A stretch of 64,000 nucleotides of DNA from VRUE01 sp963824705 (GCA_963824705.1 CAWGQE010000003.1:310001-374000); one strand, 5' to 3'; numbered from the stretch's first letter, positions 1 to 9,784 are shown. Made by a program: numbers and translations. The notes: generated by a model from the letters alone, not told the origin.

Positions 1-2
1 AC

Positions 3-770
3 GTCGACGTCGTCACCAACCAGCCGCCGGGGCGCCTCGGACTCGCCGACCTGGTCTCCGGCGGGACGATGCAGAGCATGGCCGAGGCGGTCGGGGGCGA
101 GGATGCGGCCGCGGTCGTCGACGCGGCGGCCCTGATCCCGGACCCGGCCACCGCAGATGCGGTGCGGCGGCGCAGCCCGATCGTCCTTGCCCCCCGGGTC
201 AACGCCCGCGGCGACGCGGTCGCACCGATGACGCCCATCGCCTTCATCAACCCAGCCGTGGTCCACCGCACCTGGGCGCTGCTCGCCTCTGAGCGCCGCG
301 GCGCCGCGGGTGAGCCGCTGCGCTACCGCGAGGGGGTCGGGATCCCCGGTGGCGCGGCGACCCTGCCCCTGCGCTACGCGGTGGCGGGGGCGCTCGCCGG
401 GATACAGGCGGGGTTTCGCGGGCTCAGCCGCTCGCGCCCCGCGGTCAGGGAGCGCTCGGCCGCGCTGATGCGCAGAGCGCTGCCGTCCTCCGGCTTCGGC
501 CCCTCCGGCGACCGCCTCGAGGAGTGGTCGTGGCAGCTGACCGCCGAGGCGCGCACCGTCGGGGGTCGCCATGTGCGAATCGATATGTTCGCGGAGGGCC
601 ATCCCGGGTACCTGACCACCGCCAAGCTGCTCGGCGAGGTTGGTCTGCTCCTCGCCGAGCGGGGAGGCACTCCCGAACGCGCTGGCTGCCTGACTCCGGC
701 CACCGCGCTCGGCACGGCGAACCTCGCCCGGTTCGAGCGCGCCGGCGCACGTTTCGTCGTCTCTTCCTGA
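3..770 (+). CDS. Saccharopine dehydrogenase / trans-acting enoyl reductase family protein (5' end missing)
   Basis: The frame is open from the left edge to a TGA at 768-770, so this is the C-terminal part of a longer protein. The NAD(P)-binding Rossmann N-terminus lies outside the window. Near the edge the motif SGGTMQSMAEAV, and later a stretch around GHPGYLTTAKLLGE, resemble the catalytic half of the saccharopine-dehydrogenase-like / trans-acting enoyl reductase family. Members of that family reduce polyketide or lipid enoyl intermediates in mycobacteria, or have unknown substrates elsewhere. The neighbours are convergent and give no pathway clue. The family call is from motif memory and the substrate is unknown. 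Confidence 0.7.
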   Translation, partial: VDVVTNQPPGRLGLADLVSGGTMQSMAEAVGGEDAAAVVDAAALIPDPATADAVRRRSPIVLAPRVNARGDAVAPMTPIAFINPAVVHRTWALLASERRGAAGEPLRYREGVGIPGGAATLPLRYAVAGALAGIQAGFRGLSRSRPAVRERSAALMRRALPSSGFGPSGDRLEEWSWQLTAEARTVGGRHVRIDMFAEGHPGYLTTAKLLGEVGLLLAERGGTPERAGCLTPATALGTANLARFERAGARFVVSS

Positions 771-819
771 ACCGCATCCGGACTTTCCGGTGCCCTGGCA
801 CGGGAAAATCCGACAGCGC

Positions 820-1059
820 TCAACGTGAGAAGAGCCGCTGCCAGATCGACGGCGGCCGCGGTTGGGTGCGCCGCCACTCCTCCTCGGTCGGCATCCGTCC
901 CGCCTTGCGGGCGGCGAGGACGCACTCGGTATGGGCGTGGCGGCGACGCGCGCTGTCGCCCTCGGGCGCGATCAGGAAGTGCTCGCTGAGGGCGGGGAGG
1001 TGGTTGCCGCAGAGCGGACAGCGGTAGGTGGCCGGCTTGCGGTTCTGCGCCGGGCGCAT
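820..1059 (-). CDS. Small zinc-ribbon-like protein (79 aa), unknown function
   Basis: A 79-residue protein starting at ATG 1059. It has a CPLCGNHLP knuckle (C14, C17), followed by LSEHFLIAPEG and HAHTEC, which could supply a second His/Cys ligand pair. It ends in a basic tail with W and F (PSIWQRLFSR). It starts 26 nt after the stop of the MpaB-like gene on the same strand, so it is probably the third gene of the ftsH operon. I recognise the type as a short hypothetical common in Thermoleophilia, but know no function. Confidence 0.6.
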   Translation of the reverse strand: MRPAQNRKPATYRCPLCGNHLPALSEHFLIAPEGDSARRRHAHTECVLAARKAGRMPTEEEWRRTQPRPPSIWQRLFSR

Positions 1060-1085
1060 CGCCCACCAGCGGGCCGGCGGCTCTT

Positions 1086-1979
1086 TCAGGAGGCGTCGGC
1101 GCGGAGCTGAGGCGTCACGGTGCCACCACGCCTTCGCTCGGCCTTGGTGACGACATCGAAGAAGACGTCATTGCGACCGCGCCGCACCCGGTAGGGGAAG
1201 AGGCCGCGGGAGCGACGGTGGGCGGCCGCGATCGCCCGGAAGCTCGACTCGTGCGCGCGGCTCCAGCGAATGCCGAAGATCTCGCGCACGCGCGGCGGCA
1301 AGGTCCCCTTGATGATGTGGTTCTGGAGGGCGATGTTGCCCCGTGCCGCCGCGGGCACCGGCTGGCGAAAGGCCACCAGAGGCGCCATCTCAAGCCCGTG
1401 TGCGGTCGTCTGCAGGTCCGGCGCGGCGAGCTTGCCGTCGAACCAGGCCTTGAACTCGACGTGGCTGCCCGGCACCTCCGAGCGCGGCAGGTCGAACAGC
1501 TCGCCGAAGCGCACGTAGTCCTGCCAGAGGCGCTCGCGCTCGTCGTGGTCGAGCGGGCGGACCAGCGTCTCGTACATCTCCCGGCCAGAGTCGGCGATCA
1601 CCGCCAGGGTCCAGAGCATCAGCTCGGGGTCGAAGGCCGAGTAGGGCGTGCCGGCCGGGTGAGAACCGGCTGCCTCGGGCAGCTCGCCCTTGACCGTCTC
1701 GTGCAGCCGGTGGACTTTTGCCAGCACCGCGTCGGCCTCCTCGCGGGTGCCGAGGAACACCGTCTCCTGGATCTTCGCCGTGCGCGCGAGTCGCTCGAAC
1801 GGCCTGTTTCCAGACCAGGTCGAAAGCATCGTGCCGGTGTAGGTAAGCGGTTCGAGCGCCCCGATCAGCAGCGCCCGCTGGCCGTAGAGCAGGCCGATCG
1901 CTCGATCGCCGTGGACCCGACGCGCCATCGATTGCCCCGGCGGGAAGTAGTGCTCCTCGGCGTTCCGCTCAGCCTCCAC
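1086..1979 (-). CDS. Oxygenase MpaB family protein (DUF2236)
   Basis: The predicted protein has about 297 residues from a GTG at 1979, 11 nt after the ftsH stop. An earlier in-frame start would overlap ftsH and adds an Arg-rich, unlikely N-terminus, so I reject it. The sequence shows the DUF2236 pattern: RRVHGDRAIGLLYG near the start, ERLARTAKIQETVFLG, KVHRLHETVKG, then PYSAFDPELMLWTLAV. The family includes haem-dependent polymer (latex) oxygenases and fungal MpaB; bacterial substrates are mostly unknown. Co-transcription with ftsH is likely from the spacing. Confidence 0.75.
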   Translation of the reverse strand: MEAERNAEEHYFPPGQSMARRVHGDRAIGLLYGQRALLIGALEPLTYTGTMLSTWSGNRPFERLARTAKIQETVFLGTREEADAVLAKVHRLHETVKGELPEAAGSHPAGTPYSAFDPELMLWTLAVIADSGREMYETLVRPLDHDERERLWQDYVRFGELFDLPRSEVPGSHVEFKAWFDGKLAAPDLQTTAHGLEMAPLVAFRQPVPAAARGNIALQNHIIKGTLPPRVREIFGIRWSRAHESSFRAIAAAHRRSRGLFPYRVRRGRNDVFFDVVTKAERRRGGTVTPQLRADAS

Positions 1980-1990
1980 TGAGCGGAATC

Positions 1991-3559
1991 CTACTCCGGG
2001 GTGGGCGGCTCGGAGGAAAGCACGACGGCCGCCGGGACGGAGCTGGGCAGGTGCTTCTCGCGCAGCTCGTGCGCGGCGAAGATCTCGTCGAGGTCCTCGC
2101 GGGTCAGCGTCTCGCGCTCGAGCGCGTTGGCGGCGAGGTCGTCGAGGCACTCGCGGTTCGCGGCCAGCAGCGCCCGGGCGCGCCGGTAGGCCTCGCGCGC
2201 CAGCGTCATCGCGGCCAGGTCGACGTCGCGGCGCGTGCGATCGGAGAGCGCGTAGTTGTCGGTCGGCAGTGCGATCGGCGGCGCGCCGTCGGCGTCCAGG
2301 GCCACGCCCATGCCGAACTCGGCGACCATCTGCTTGCAGACCAGGTGCACGCGGTGCAGGTCGTCGACGGCGCCCGAGTAGGACTCGTGCATGACCTCCT
2401 CCTCCGCGGCGCGCCCGCCGAGCAGGGTCACCAGCTCGTCGAGCAGCTCCTCGCGCGACTTCAGGTAGGTGTCTTCCTGCGGCGAGTGGCCGACGAAGCC
2501 GAGCGCCGGCCCGCGCGGGACGATGCTGAGGATCTCCGGCGGGTCGAGTCCCAGTAGCCTGCGGCAGAGCGCGTGCCCCGCCTCGTGGTAGGCGACGATC
2601 CGACGCTCCTTCTGGCTCAGCCGCCGCGCCTGCTGGGAACCGACCGACTGGCGCAGCAGCGCCTCGTCGAGGTCCTCGCGCGCCATCGCTTTGCGTCCCG
2701 CCCGCCCGGCGATGATCGCCGCCTCGTTGAGCGCGTTGGCGAGCTGGGCGCCGGTCATCCCGGTCGTCTTGCGGGCGACGTCGGTCAGGTCGAGGTCGGG
2801 GCCGAGCGGCTTGCCCTTGGCGTGCGCCTTAAGGATCGCCTCGCGGCCGTCGCGGTCGGGCGGGGAGACCAGCACCTGGCGGTCGAAGCGCCCCGGCCGC
2901 AGCAGCGCTTTGTCGAGCTTGTCGACATAGTTGGAGGCGGCGATCACGATCACCGTGCCGGGGTCCTTCTCGAAGCCGTCGAGCTCGACCAGCAGCTGGT
3001 TGAGCGCCTGCTCGCGCTCGCTCGAGCCGCCATCTCCACCGCCGCTGCTGCGCGCCCCCCCGACCGCGTCCAGCTCGTCGATGAAGATGACGGCCCGACC
3101 CGACTTGCGAGCCTCCTTGAACAGGCGGCGGATGCGGGCGGCACCCCTCCCCACGAACATCTCTACGAAGCTCGAGCCCGAGGCCGAGAAGAAATCGACG
3201 CCGGCCTGGGCGGCGACCGCCCGCGCCAGCATCGTCTTGCCGGTCCCGGGCGGACCGAACAGCAGCACGCCGCGCGGCGGCTGCGCGCCGAGTGCGGCGA
3301 AGCGCTTGGGGTCGCGCAGCCACTCGGCGACGTCCATCAACTCGTCCTTGGCGGCGTCGACGCCCTGCACCTCCTCCCAGAGCACGGGCTCGGTCTTGCT
3401 GGCCTTGACGGTTTCGGGCTTGGTCGTCCCCATCGTGCCGCGCAGCAGCGTCACGAAGACGATCAACAGCCCGAACATGAAGAAGACCCCGAAGACCGGG
3501 TACCAGTCGAAGAAGAATTCCTTGATGTCGGTGGCGGTGAGAGCTAGGGCCAGATGCAT
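1991..3559 (-). CDS. ftsH: ATP-dependent zinc metalloprotease FtsH (short, single N-terminal TM)
   Basis: A 522-residue AAA+ membrane protease. One hydrophobic segment spans residues 19-40. The AAA module follows, with Walker A GPPGTGKT (102-109), pore loop FVEMFVGRG (131-139), Walker B VIFIDELDAV (157-166) and arginine-finger region RPGRFDR (221-227). The peptidase domain has the zinc site HEAGH (325-329). Canonical FtsH is 600-650 residues with two TM helices enclosing an extracytoplasmic domain; here that domain and the first helix are absent. A purine-rich RBS (GAGGGGGG) sits just upstream of ATG 3559. It is the first gene of a leftward operon with the MpaB-like gene. It may be a second, specialised FtsH copy rather than the housekeeping one. 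Confidence 0.93.
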   Translation of the reverse strand: MHLALALTATDIKEFFFDWYPVFGVFFMFGLLIVFVTLLRGTMGTTKPETVKASKTEPVLWEEVQGVDAAKDELMDVAEWLRDPKRFAALGAQPPRGVLLFGPPGTGKTMLARAVAAQAGVDFFSASGSSFVEMFVGRGAARIRRLFKEARKSGRAVIFIDELDAVGGARSSGGGDGGSSEREQALNQLLVELDGFEKDPGTVIVIAASNYVDKLDKALLRPGRFDRQVLVSPPDRDGREAILKAHAKGKPLGPDLDLTDVARKTTGMTGAQLANALNEAAIIAGRAGRKAMAREDLDEALLRQSVGSQQARRLSQKERRIVAYHEAGHALCRRLLGLDPPEILSIVPRGPALGFVGHSPQEDTYLKSREELLDELVTLLGGRAAEEEVMHESYSGAVDDLHRVHLVCKQMVAEFGMGVALDADGAPPIALPTDNYALSDRTRRDVDLAAMTLAREAYRRARALLAANRECLDDLAANALERETLTREDLDEIFAAHELREKHLPSSVPAAVVLSSEPPTPE

Positions 3560-3675
3560 GAACCCCCCTCGGGGTTGCTAAGGAGTGTCCGGGTAAAGAC
3601 CCCGCGCTCCTATCGCATATACGTCCGCTGCCCCTTGCGCCGGCGCGAATCGCGCCTGGCTGATCGTTCGAATCG

Positions 3676-4461
3676 CTAGCCGCGAACTACCTGCGAGCCG
3701 CCGACTATCGCCTCGGTGCCGTCGTCGCCGAAGACGATCCAGGCCTTGTTGCCGCCGTCGTAGTCGGGCGCCCAGAGCTTCAACGTCGCCGGGCGATCCC
3801 AGACGGTGACCCCCTCCTCGCCGGTTTCGTCGAGGCCACGCCAGATCCGCCCGAAGGGGTTGCCCTCCCGCTCCTCGCCGATCGTCGTCGGCTCGCGGTG
3901 GCCGGGGTGGACCCGCGTCTCCGGCGGCAGCTCCATCAGCCGCATCACCGAGGCCTTGAGGTCGGCGAAGCCACTGGCGCCCGGGGCCATCGTCCCGCCG
4001 ACGGTCCCCTTGAAGAGGACGTCGGCGGTGAAGACGTCGGAGCCGTTGACGAGGAAGGCGAGGTGGCCCGCGGCGTGGCCGGGCGTGTAGATCGCCTCGA
4101 TCTCGAGCCCGCCGGTGGCGATCGTGCCGCCATCGGCGATCGTCTCGCCGACTTCCTCCTCCAGCTCGGCCGCCGTCTCGACGTGGGCGACGAGCGGCGG
4201 GTTGCCGATCCGCTGCCGCGCCTCAGCCAGGCCGGCGACGTGGTCGCCGTGGGGATGGGTGACGAGGACGTGGGTGATCTCGATGCCGTCGCGCTCGGCG
4301 CGCTCCAGCAGTGGCCCGAGGTCGTCGTTGCCGTCGATAAGCACGCCCTTGCCGCCTGTCTCGTCGGCGACCAGGTAGGCGTTCGACAGCCACGTCGGGT
4401 TCTCGGTGCGCTCGATGATCACGACGTTGCGGAGTATTGCGGTTTTGCCGACGCGTCCCAT
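3676..4461 (-). CDS. MBL-fold metallo-hydrolase (glyoxalase II-like)
   Basis: About 261 residues from ATG 4461; a TTG three codons upstream (4470) and a GTG at 4422 are alternatives, and I see no decisive RBS. The metallo-beta-lactamase zinc signature THPHGDH is at about residues 68-74. A further metal-ligand region is TPGHAAGHLAF, then TADVLF with its Asp, and the distal His is in VHPGHREP. The C-terminal 50 residues after the MBL core are an extra segment of unknown role. The enzyme is cytoplasmic and hydrolyses a thioester, lactone or similar bond; the substrate is not determinable here. Confidence 0.85.
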   Translation of the reverse strand: MGRVGKTAILRNVVIIERTENPTWLSNAYLVADETGGKGVLIDGNDDLGPLLERAERDGIEITHVLVTHPHGDHVAGLAEARQRIGNPPLVAHVETAAELEEEVGETIADGGTIATGGLEIEAIYTPGHAAGHLAFLVNGSDVFTADVLFKGTVGGTMAPGASGFADLKASVMRLMELPPETRVHPGHREPTTIGEEREGNPFGRIWRGLDETGEEGVTVWDRPATLKLWAPDYDGGNKAWIVFGDDGTEAIVGGSQVVRG

Positions 4462-4737
4462 GACTCGCAAAACGGCTCAGACAGTCGCATCCGAACTCGG
4501 TACGGCGATGGGGGCCCTCAGAGTTGAAGCACGGCACCGGGCGAGCTACCTTGTTGGAAGCTGACTGAGGACCAGAGGCACTCCGGCGCCAGGGCTCCGC
4601 CCGGTGCTCCTGGCGGTCTTGTTATCGATGGCGCTGACGGCTGACACGCGCATCGCCTCCGCCGCCCCAGGTGGCGCGGGGCAGGGCGCCGCCTCGCTGC
4701 GGGCACTGGCGCTTGAGATAGACCTGGGACCCGCCCC

Positions 4738-5775
4738 TTGAGCAAGCGCCCGGCGGGGGCGCTTACGGGTATGGCCATGATCCTTCTTCTCGCCTCTCCG
4801 GCGGCGGCGGCCCCACGGCCGCGCGACACGGTGATCGAGGCTCCCAGCGTGGGCTCGGCGCTGATCTCGGCCAGCGCCGACGCGAGCCGCTACCCGATCG
4901 ACGACGGCAGCGGCGAAACGGTGGCGATCTCCGTCACCGAAGCCTGTCAGGTCACTTGCAATGCAGCGAACCCGCAGCAGATCGCCGATTTTCTCGGCAC
5001 GCTGATCCATGGCTTCGAGATGGAACTGCTCATCGTCCAGCTCGACACGCCCGCGCAGATCGAATTCGATTGCGGCTACGGCGCCGAGGCTTGCTACTAC
5101 GGCGGCGAAAACAAGATCGTCCTCAGCGGCGACGACACCGCGGCGCCGGAAGGGGCAAGCCGCGAATTCGTCCTCGCTCACGAGTACGGGCACCATGTCG
5201 CCCAGCATCGCGAAAGCCCGCCGCCGTTCCCGGCGGCGATCGACTGGGGGACACCCCGCTGGGCGAGCTACGAGCATGTCTGCCAGGGCTCGCGGGCGGG
5301 GTCGCTCTTCCCCGGCAACGAGGGTCTGCACTACTTCCGCGATCCCGGTGAGGCTTTTGCGGAGAGCTTCGCCCATCTCCGCTTCCCCGAGAGCGAAGTG
5401 CCGTGGCGCTGGGCGGCCGCTCTGAAGCCGGACGCGGCCGCCTTCCAGGCGATCCGCGAAGACACCCTTGAACCTTGGTTGGGCCGCAGCGCTATCAAAC
5501 TGCGTGGGCGGGCCCCACCGCGCCACGGCGGGGCCGCTGTTCGGGCCTTCGGGACCCCGCTCGACGGGACCGTCAGTCTCCGGCCGGCCGGCCGGCCGCG
5601 CTATGAACTCAGCCTGCTGAACCCAGCCGGACGGGTGCTGCGGACCTCACGCCTCGGCTTGAGCTTTGGGCATCAGCTCAATTACACCGTCTGTGGCCAG
5701 TCCCGACTGCGGGTCGCGATCCGCTCCTCCCGCCGCTCCGGCGGAGCCTTCAAGCTGCAAATCCAGCGACCCTGA
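4738..5775 (+). CDS. Secreted putative zinc metallopeptidase (HExxH)
   Basis: A 345-residue predicted exported protein. It starts at TTG 4738, with ATG alternatives a few codons on (residues 12 and 14). Residues 1-25 form a signal peptide: basic start, hydrophobic MAMILLLASPAAAA, then an Ala-rich cleavage region. A gluzincin-type zinc site HEYGHH lies at about residues 147-152, and a downstream GEAFAESFAH provides a candidate glutamate third ligand. Four cysteines in the middle (EACQVTC, FDCGYGAEAC) suggest disulfides. The C-terminal 100 residues look like a beta-rich accessory domain. The family is not recognised more precisely. Upstream, 4462-4737 is non-coding apart from a dubious 45-codon signal-peptide-like frame (4604-4741). 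Confidence 0.7.
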   Translation: MSKRPAGALTGMAMILLLASPAAAAPRPRDTVIEAPSVGSALISASADASRYPIDDGSGETVAISVTEACQVTCNAANPQQIADFLGTLIHGFEMELLIVQLDTPAQIEFDCGYGAEACYYGGENKIVLSGDDTAAPEGASREFVLAHEYGHHVAQHRESPPPFPAAIDWGTPRWASYEHVCQGSRAGSLFPGNEGLHYFRDPGEAFAESFAHLRFPESEVPWRWAAALKPDAAAFQAIREDTLEPWLGRSAIKLRGRAPPRHGGAAVRAFGTPLDGTVSLRPAGRPRYELSLLNPAGRVLRTSRLGLSFGHQLNYTVCGQSRLRVAIRSSRRSGGAFKLQIQRP

Positions 5776-5810
5776 GATAATCCCCGCCGGGCGACAGTCG
5801 CCCATCCCTC

Positions 5811-5885
<75 letters not shown>

Positions 5886-5953
5886 TTCAGCAGCAACCGT
5901 ATTTTAGCGCCATTTCCGCCGCCGGCCCGAAAAGTAATGGCCGCTGAACATGG

Positions 5954-5980
5954 GCCGTGGGTACCAGATATGGGTACCAA
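5954..5980 (+). repeat. GGGTACCA paired motif, left end of island
   Basis: Two GGGTACCA copies 10 nt apart (from 5959 and 5972), preceded by GCCGT. A closely matching pair occurs near the right end at 10371-10396 in the same orientation. These could be recombinase arm-type sites or remains of a duplicated element end. Confidence 0.5.
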
Positions 5981-6134
5981 TCACCTTTTCCTAGGTGGGC
6001 CGAGCCTAATTGCACACCCCCGAAGCGCTGGGGTCGAGATTGACGCCGACTCTCACACCGAAAAGCGGTACGTTCAGCGCGAGGGGAGGCAGCCTGTTGC
6101 AGCACCAAGAACTTAATGCTCTCGCGCCCGCTCG

Positions 6135-8910
6135 GTGAGCGAGAGCGCTACCGAACAGGCCGAGCCAGAGGCCGAGGAGTCCGCGCTGCTCGGTGAGCTG
6201 GTCCCTGACCACGCTCTAGCGGCGGGAGATCGCGACCTCCTCGACCATCTCGATTTCATAAATCGCCTCGAGGCGGTGATCGAGCAGGTTTCGGTATCCC
6301 ATAGTTCGGCCAACATCGCGCTCTACGGATCCTGGGGATCTGGTAAGAGCGGGATCGCCAACGGCCTGCGCGCACGACTTAAGGAAAGAGAGAGCTTCGT
6401 CTTCGTCGAGATCGACGCATTCAAGTTCGGGCGGCGGCCGCTACTTCGCAACTTCATCCGGCGCATCGCCGAGCAAGTGCCGGGAATCGAGGATGTCGAG
6501 GAGCAGATGCGGCCGCTCTATGAGACGACGAGCCGCCCGCATCTGCGAGTGCCCTCCCTGCGCGATCTGAACTGGCCACGATTGCTTGCCCTGCAGGCGA
6601 TGATCGCGGTCTTCACCTTCCTGGTCGTCTGCTGGGTTTTCGGCGAAGGCCGCCCGCAGGAGATCGCCGCCCGCCTCTTACCGAGCACGGCACTGATCGG
6701 GGGGCTGCTGCACTGCTCGCCTACTTCACGACGACTCGTACCAAGGCCCCGCCGGAGGGCGATGAGCAGTTCGAGCAGATCTTTCGGAGGATGCTGGCCG
6801 ACGGCCCGAAGATCGATCGCTCGAGCGATCAGCGGCTGGTCGTCTTCATCGATGAGCTCGACCGCTGCGCGCCGAGTGAGGTCGCCTCGACCCTGGAGTC
6901 GCTCCGCACCTTTCTCGGCGTCGAGGGCTGCATCTTCATCGTCGCTGCCGACCAGCAGGTGCTGGAGCACGCGCTCACCCGTCATCTGCGCCAGGCGACC
7001 CCACCCGATCTCGCGAATCCCTACTACAGCGCCGGCAGCGCCTACCTCGACAAGATTTTCCAGTACCAGCTCTCCTTTCCGCCGATCCGCTCCGGCGACT
7101 AAACCACTTCGCCCTCGAACTGCTCGAGGGCCGCGGCGGGGTCTGGGCCGAGCCCGGGATTGAGACCGAGGACGTCGTCTCGGTCCTCATCCCCACCCAC
7201 GTGCAGAGCCCGCGCCGGGTGAAGGTCCTGCTCAACGGCTTCGCGCTCACCTTTGGGGTAGCCCAGGCGCGAGCCGGCCGAAAGAACCTGCCCACGCTGG
7301 CCCCCCGCGCCCGTGAGCTGGCGAAGCTGGTGTGCCTGAAACTCGAGTTCCCGCTCTTTGCCCGCGAGCTCGGCACCGATCACCGCCTGCCGGCTGTGGT
7401 TCTTCTCGCCGACCGCGCCGCGCGGGGTGACAGTGGCGCAGAGGCCGAGCTGGCTGGGGTGCCCCGCGAGCTGCGGGCACGGGCCGAGCTCTATGCGGCG
7501 GGGAAGTTGCCGGTGGCGTCCATCCTCTCCGGCGGTGAGGACCATGAGGTTGGCGAAGAGGGCGAGCCCGAAGAGGACCATGGTGATGAGCCCGACGAGG
7601 ACGATGACTCCGGTGAGGAGGGGGGAGGGTCCCGAGGGCCTGAGCGCCGAGGAGGAGGCGAGTGTCCAGGGCCGCCACGCGGTGCAGCTCGTCCGCTATC
7701 TGGAGAAGACCGCGAACATCCCCGGTCCGGGGGCGGACCTGATCCACCTCGAGTCCGCAGGCGCGGTCTGGGGAATCGACCCGCAAGTAGCCGAGGAGCT
7801 GGAGCTCGATGCGCGCGATAATCGCGGGGAGGAGGTGGCGCGCAAAGTCGCAGGGCTCGAGCCCGGGATGCGGCTGAGCGCCCTGCTGATGCTGAGCAGA
7901 TTGGCGCGCGAGGAAGTCGGGCAGGACGCCGACAATGTGATCCGCTCGATGCTGGCTGCTGCGAGCGAGCTGGATCAGATCCCGGCCACGATCGCGGCGC
8001 AGTTGCTCGGCGAGCTCGATCAGTTTGAGGAGCGGCGCACGCTCTCTGCGGAGGATTTGAAAGGGGCCCTCGACCTTGCGACCGCAGCCGGTTCTGAGTT
8101 TGCAACCGAGCGCTACCTGAGCCGGGTGCAGGGAGAGACCGACCACGACCTTTCCCTGCACGTCCTCGGGCGAGCGGGCGCGCTTTTGGACCACCACGCT
8201 GCAGCATTGGCGCAGGTGACCGCCTATTGCGTTCGAACCGAGGGCGAGCGGGCATTCGCTGTGCTCGAGGAGCTCGGCGAAGAGCCCGTCTCTGGCCTGT
8301 TGGTCCGTGCCGGCCCCGAGGTGGTGGGGACTATCAACCGCCATTTCAAGCGCGCCGCCGAACTTGAAAGCGAAGGCAACGAGAGCCAGGCGAGGGGCCA
8401 CACCCTGGTGGCTCAGGAAGCGATTTCCGAGGTCAGCAAACTGGCGGGCCTCTTCTCCAAAGCAGTTATCCGAGCTCTGTATTCCGGCTCTCGAAGCCCA
8501 CTTCGCGCGTTGGCCAGCGGAGGAGTTTTTTGAGGCCGCAGAAATGCAGCGAGCAGACGATCGTCCTCTCGCCGAGGCGATTGCTGCTCTCGCGCCGCAA
8601 GCGACGAATCCTGAGCATCGCCGCCGCCTGCTCGACCTGTGGGAATGGCTCTCGCCTTCCTCTGGGCCGGCCCGAAAGCAGTTGATACAGGCTGTCTTCT
8701 TGCTGATCGCCGCCTCCGGGGTCACCGGCCACGAGCTGGCCCGAAAGCCTCGAGCTAGTGGCGAAGCCGCCGCGAGGGATGAAGGAGGAGATCGTCCAGG
8801 CTCTGCGGCGTTCGGCGCCTGACGATCAACGGCGCCAGACTCTTGAGAGACGCTTGGCTCAGGTAGGCCTGGCCAAGAAGGGCATCTTCGACTGGATGTT
8901 CGGAGGCTGA
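6135..8910 (+). pseudogene. KAP family P-loop NTPase, disrupted by about five frameshifts
   Basis: A GTG start at 6135 opens a protein with Walker A GSWGSGKS (residues 65-72) and a two-helix membrane insertion (around LLALQAMIAVFTFLVV and LLPSTALIGGLLAY). Walker B VVFIDELDRC follows in another frame. That order, with TM helices inserted between the Walker motifs, is typical of KAP NTPases, which are often linked to phage or plasmid defence. The coherent protein must be read through frame changes near 6712, 7094, 7.62 kb, 8458 and 8745 to a TGA at 8908-8910, giving about 920 residues. Each segment keeps protein-like composition, so the damage is recent or due to sequencing error. The C-terminal half is helical and unrecognised. 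Confidence 0.75.
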
Positions 8911-8988
8911 TCGGCGTCGGCCGGGTGACACGCCAATGGTCGGGGAGGATGCCAGAATCTGTGCGGGCTTTCCCTCCTGTCGAGCCTG

Positions 8989-9067
8989 ATAGTTGCAGAA
9001 AAAGAGCAAGTACTGCAACTATGAAATGAACACTAAACTTGCAAAAAACTGGCTAAAGTTGCAAGTT
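8989..9067. promoter_or_regulatory. Operator-like cluster of two inverted repeats upstream of the HTH gene
   Basis: The first inverted repeat is ATAGTTGCAG (8989-8998) with CTGCAACTAT (9013-9022). The second is AACTTGCAA (9036-9044) with TTGCAAGTT (9059-9067). Both share a TTGCA core and lie in a locally AT-rich stretch just before ATG 9088. This is the expected place for autorepression by the HTH protein encoded next. Confidence 0.6.
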
Positions 9068-9087
9068 GCTTGCTAAGGTATCTGGCT

Positions 9088-9780
9088 ATGGGACCAGTCG
9101 AGCGCACCCGGATCTTTGAGAACATCGCCCGCTTGCGCAGGGCGGAGCGCAGCTCACCCAACCCCGAGATCGCCGCCGTTCGCCACGACCTCGAAGATTC
9201 GCTGGGCGGCACCGTCTCGCGAAATCTCGCCTCGAATCTGCTCGGGGTGAGCCACACCGCGCTCAATAACTGGATCAAGTCAGGGGACGTGCCCGTGGTG
9301 ATCTCCGAGCGCGGTCGCAAGGAGGTCCCCGTCGGGGTCCTCCTCGATCTCCACGAACAGGTCAGCGAGGAGCGCCGTAGGGGTGCCCGCCAGCGCCACG
9401 TCCTCGAGCCCCCGCTGCTCGAAAGCCGCAAGCGGGCCGAACGAATGCGACCGGGGCGTGGGCTTGAGATCGATGAGGACACCGATCCCCATCGCCGCTC
9501 AGAGCTGCGCGGCCTCGCCTACCATCGGGCCCTGGCGCCGCGCCTGAGGCGTCCGATGATCGATGAGGCGACCCGCAAGGTCGACCGTTGGCAGGAGGCG
9601 GGCAGGATCGACCCCCGCTACGCCGAGAAGTGGCGGCAGGTACTGGCAAAGCCAGTACCTGAGATTCGCCGACTGATCAGCGTCGATGATGCCCGCGGGC
9701 GCGACTTACGCCAGAACTCTCCCTTCGCCGGCCTGCTCAGCGAGCCCGAGCGCCGCCGGATCCTCGAAGAGGTTCGCTAG
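9088..9780 (+). CDS. HTH-domain protein, putative antitoxin / autoregulator of the following gene
   Basis: 230 residues from ATG 9088 with an AAGG box upstream; a TTG at 9070 is also in frame. Residues of about 45-75 form a helix-turn-helix (SRNLASNLLGVSHTALNNW), followed by a short segment typical of a MerR- or excisionase-like fold with a proline-containing wing. The C-terminal half is charged and helical, with conserved-looking DPRYAEKWRQVL and SPFAGLLSEPERRRIL. The stop is 4 nt before the GTG of the downstream nucleotidyltransferase-like gene, so the two are translationally coupled. Such HTH-DUF6036 pairs are common in actinobacteria and resemble toxin-antitoxin modules; the antitoxin role is inferred. 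Confidence 0.7.
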   Translation: MGPVERTRIFENIARLRRAERSSPNPEIAAVRHDLEDSLGGTVSRNLASNLLGVSHTALNNWIKSGDVPVVISERGRKEVPVGVLLDLHEQVSEERRRGARQRHVLEPPLLESRKRAERMRPGRGLEIDEDTDPHRRSELRGLAYHRALAPRLRRPMIDEATRKVDRWQEAGRIDPRYAEKWRQVLAKPVPEIRRLISVDDARGRDLRQNSPFAGLLSEPERRRILEEVR

Positions 9781-9784
9781 CCCG

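Noticed and set aside
4604..4741. Short frame with a signal-peptide-like start before the metallopeptidase
   Set aside because: About 45 codons, no RBS, no family; the metallopeptidase already has its own signal peptide. It may be a small exported peptide, but I cannot support it.
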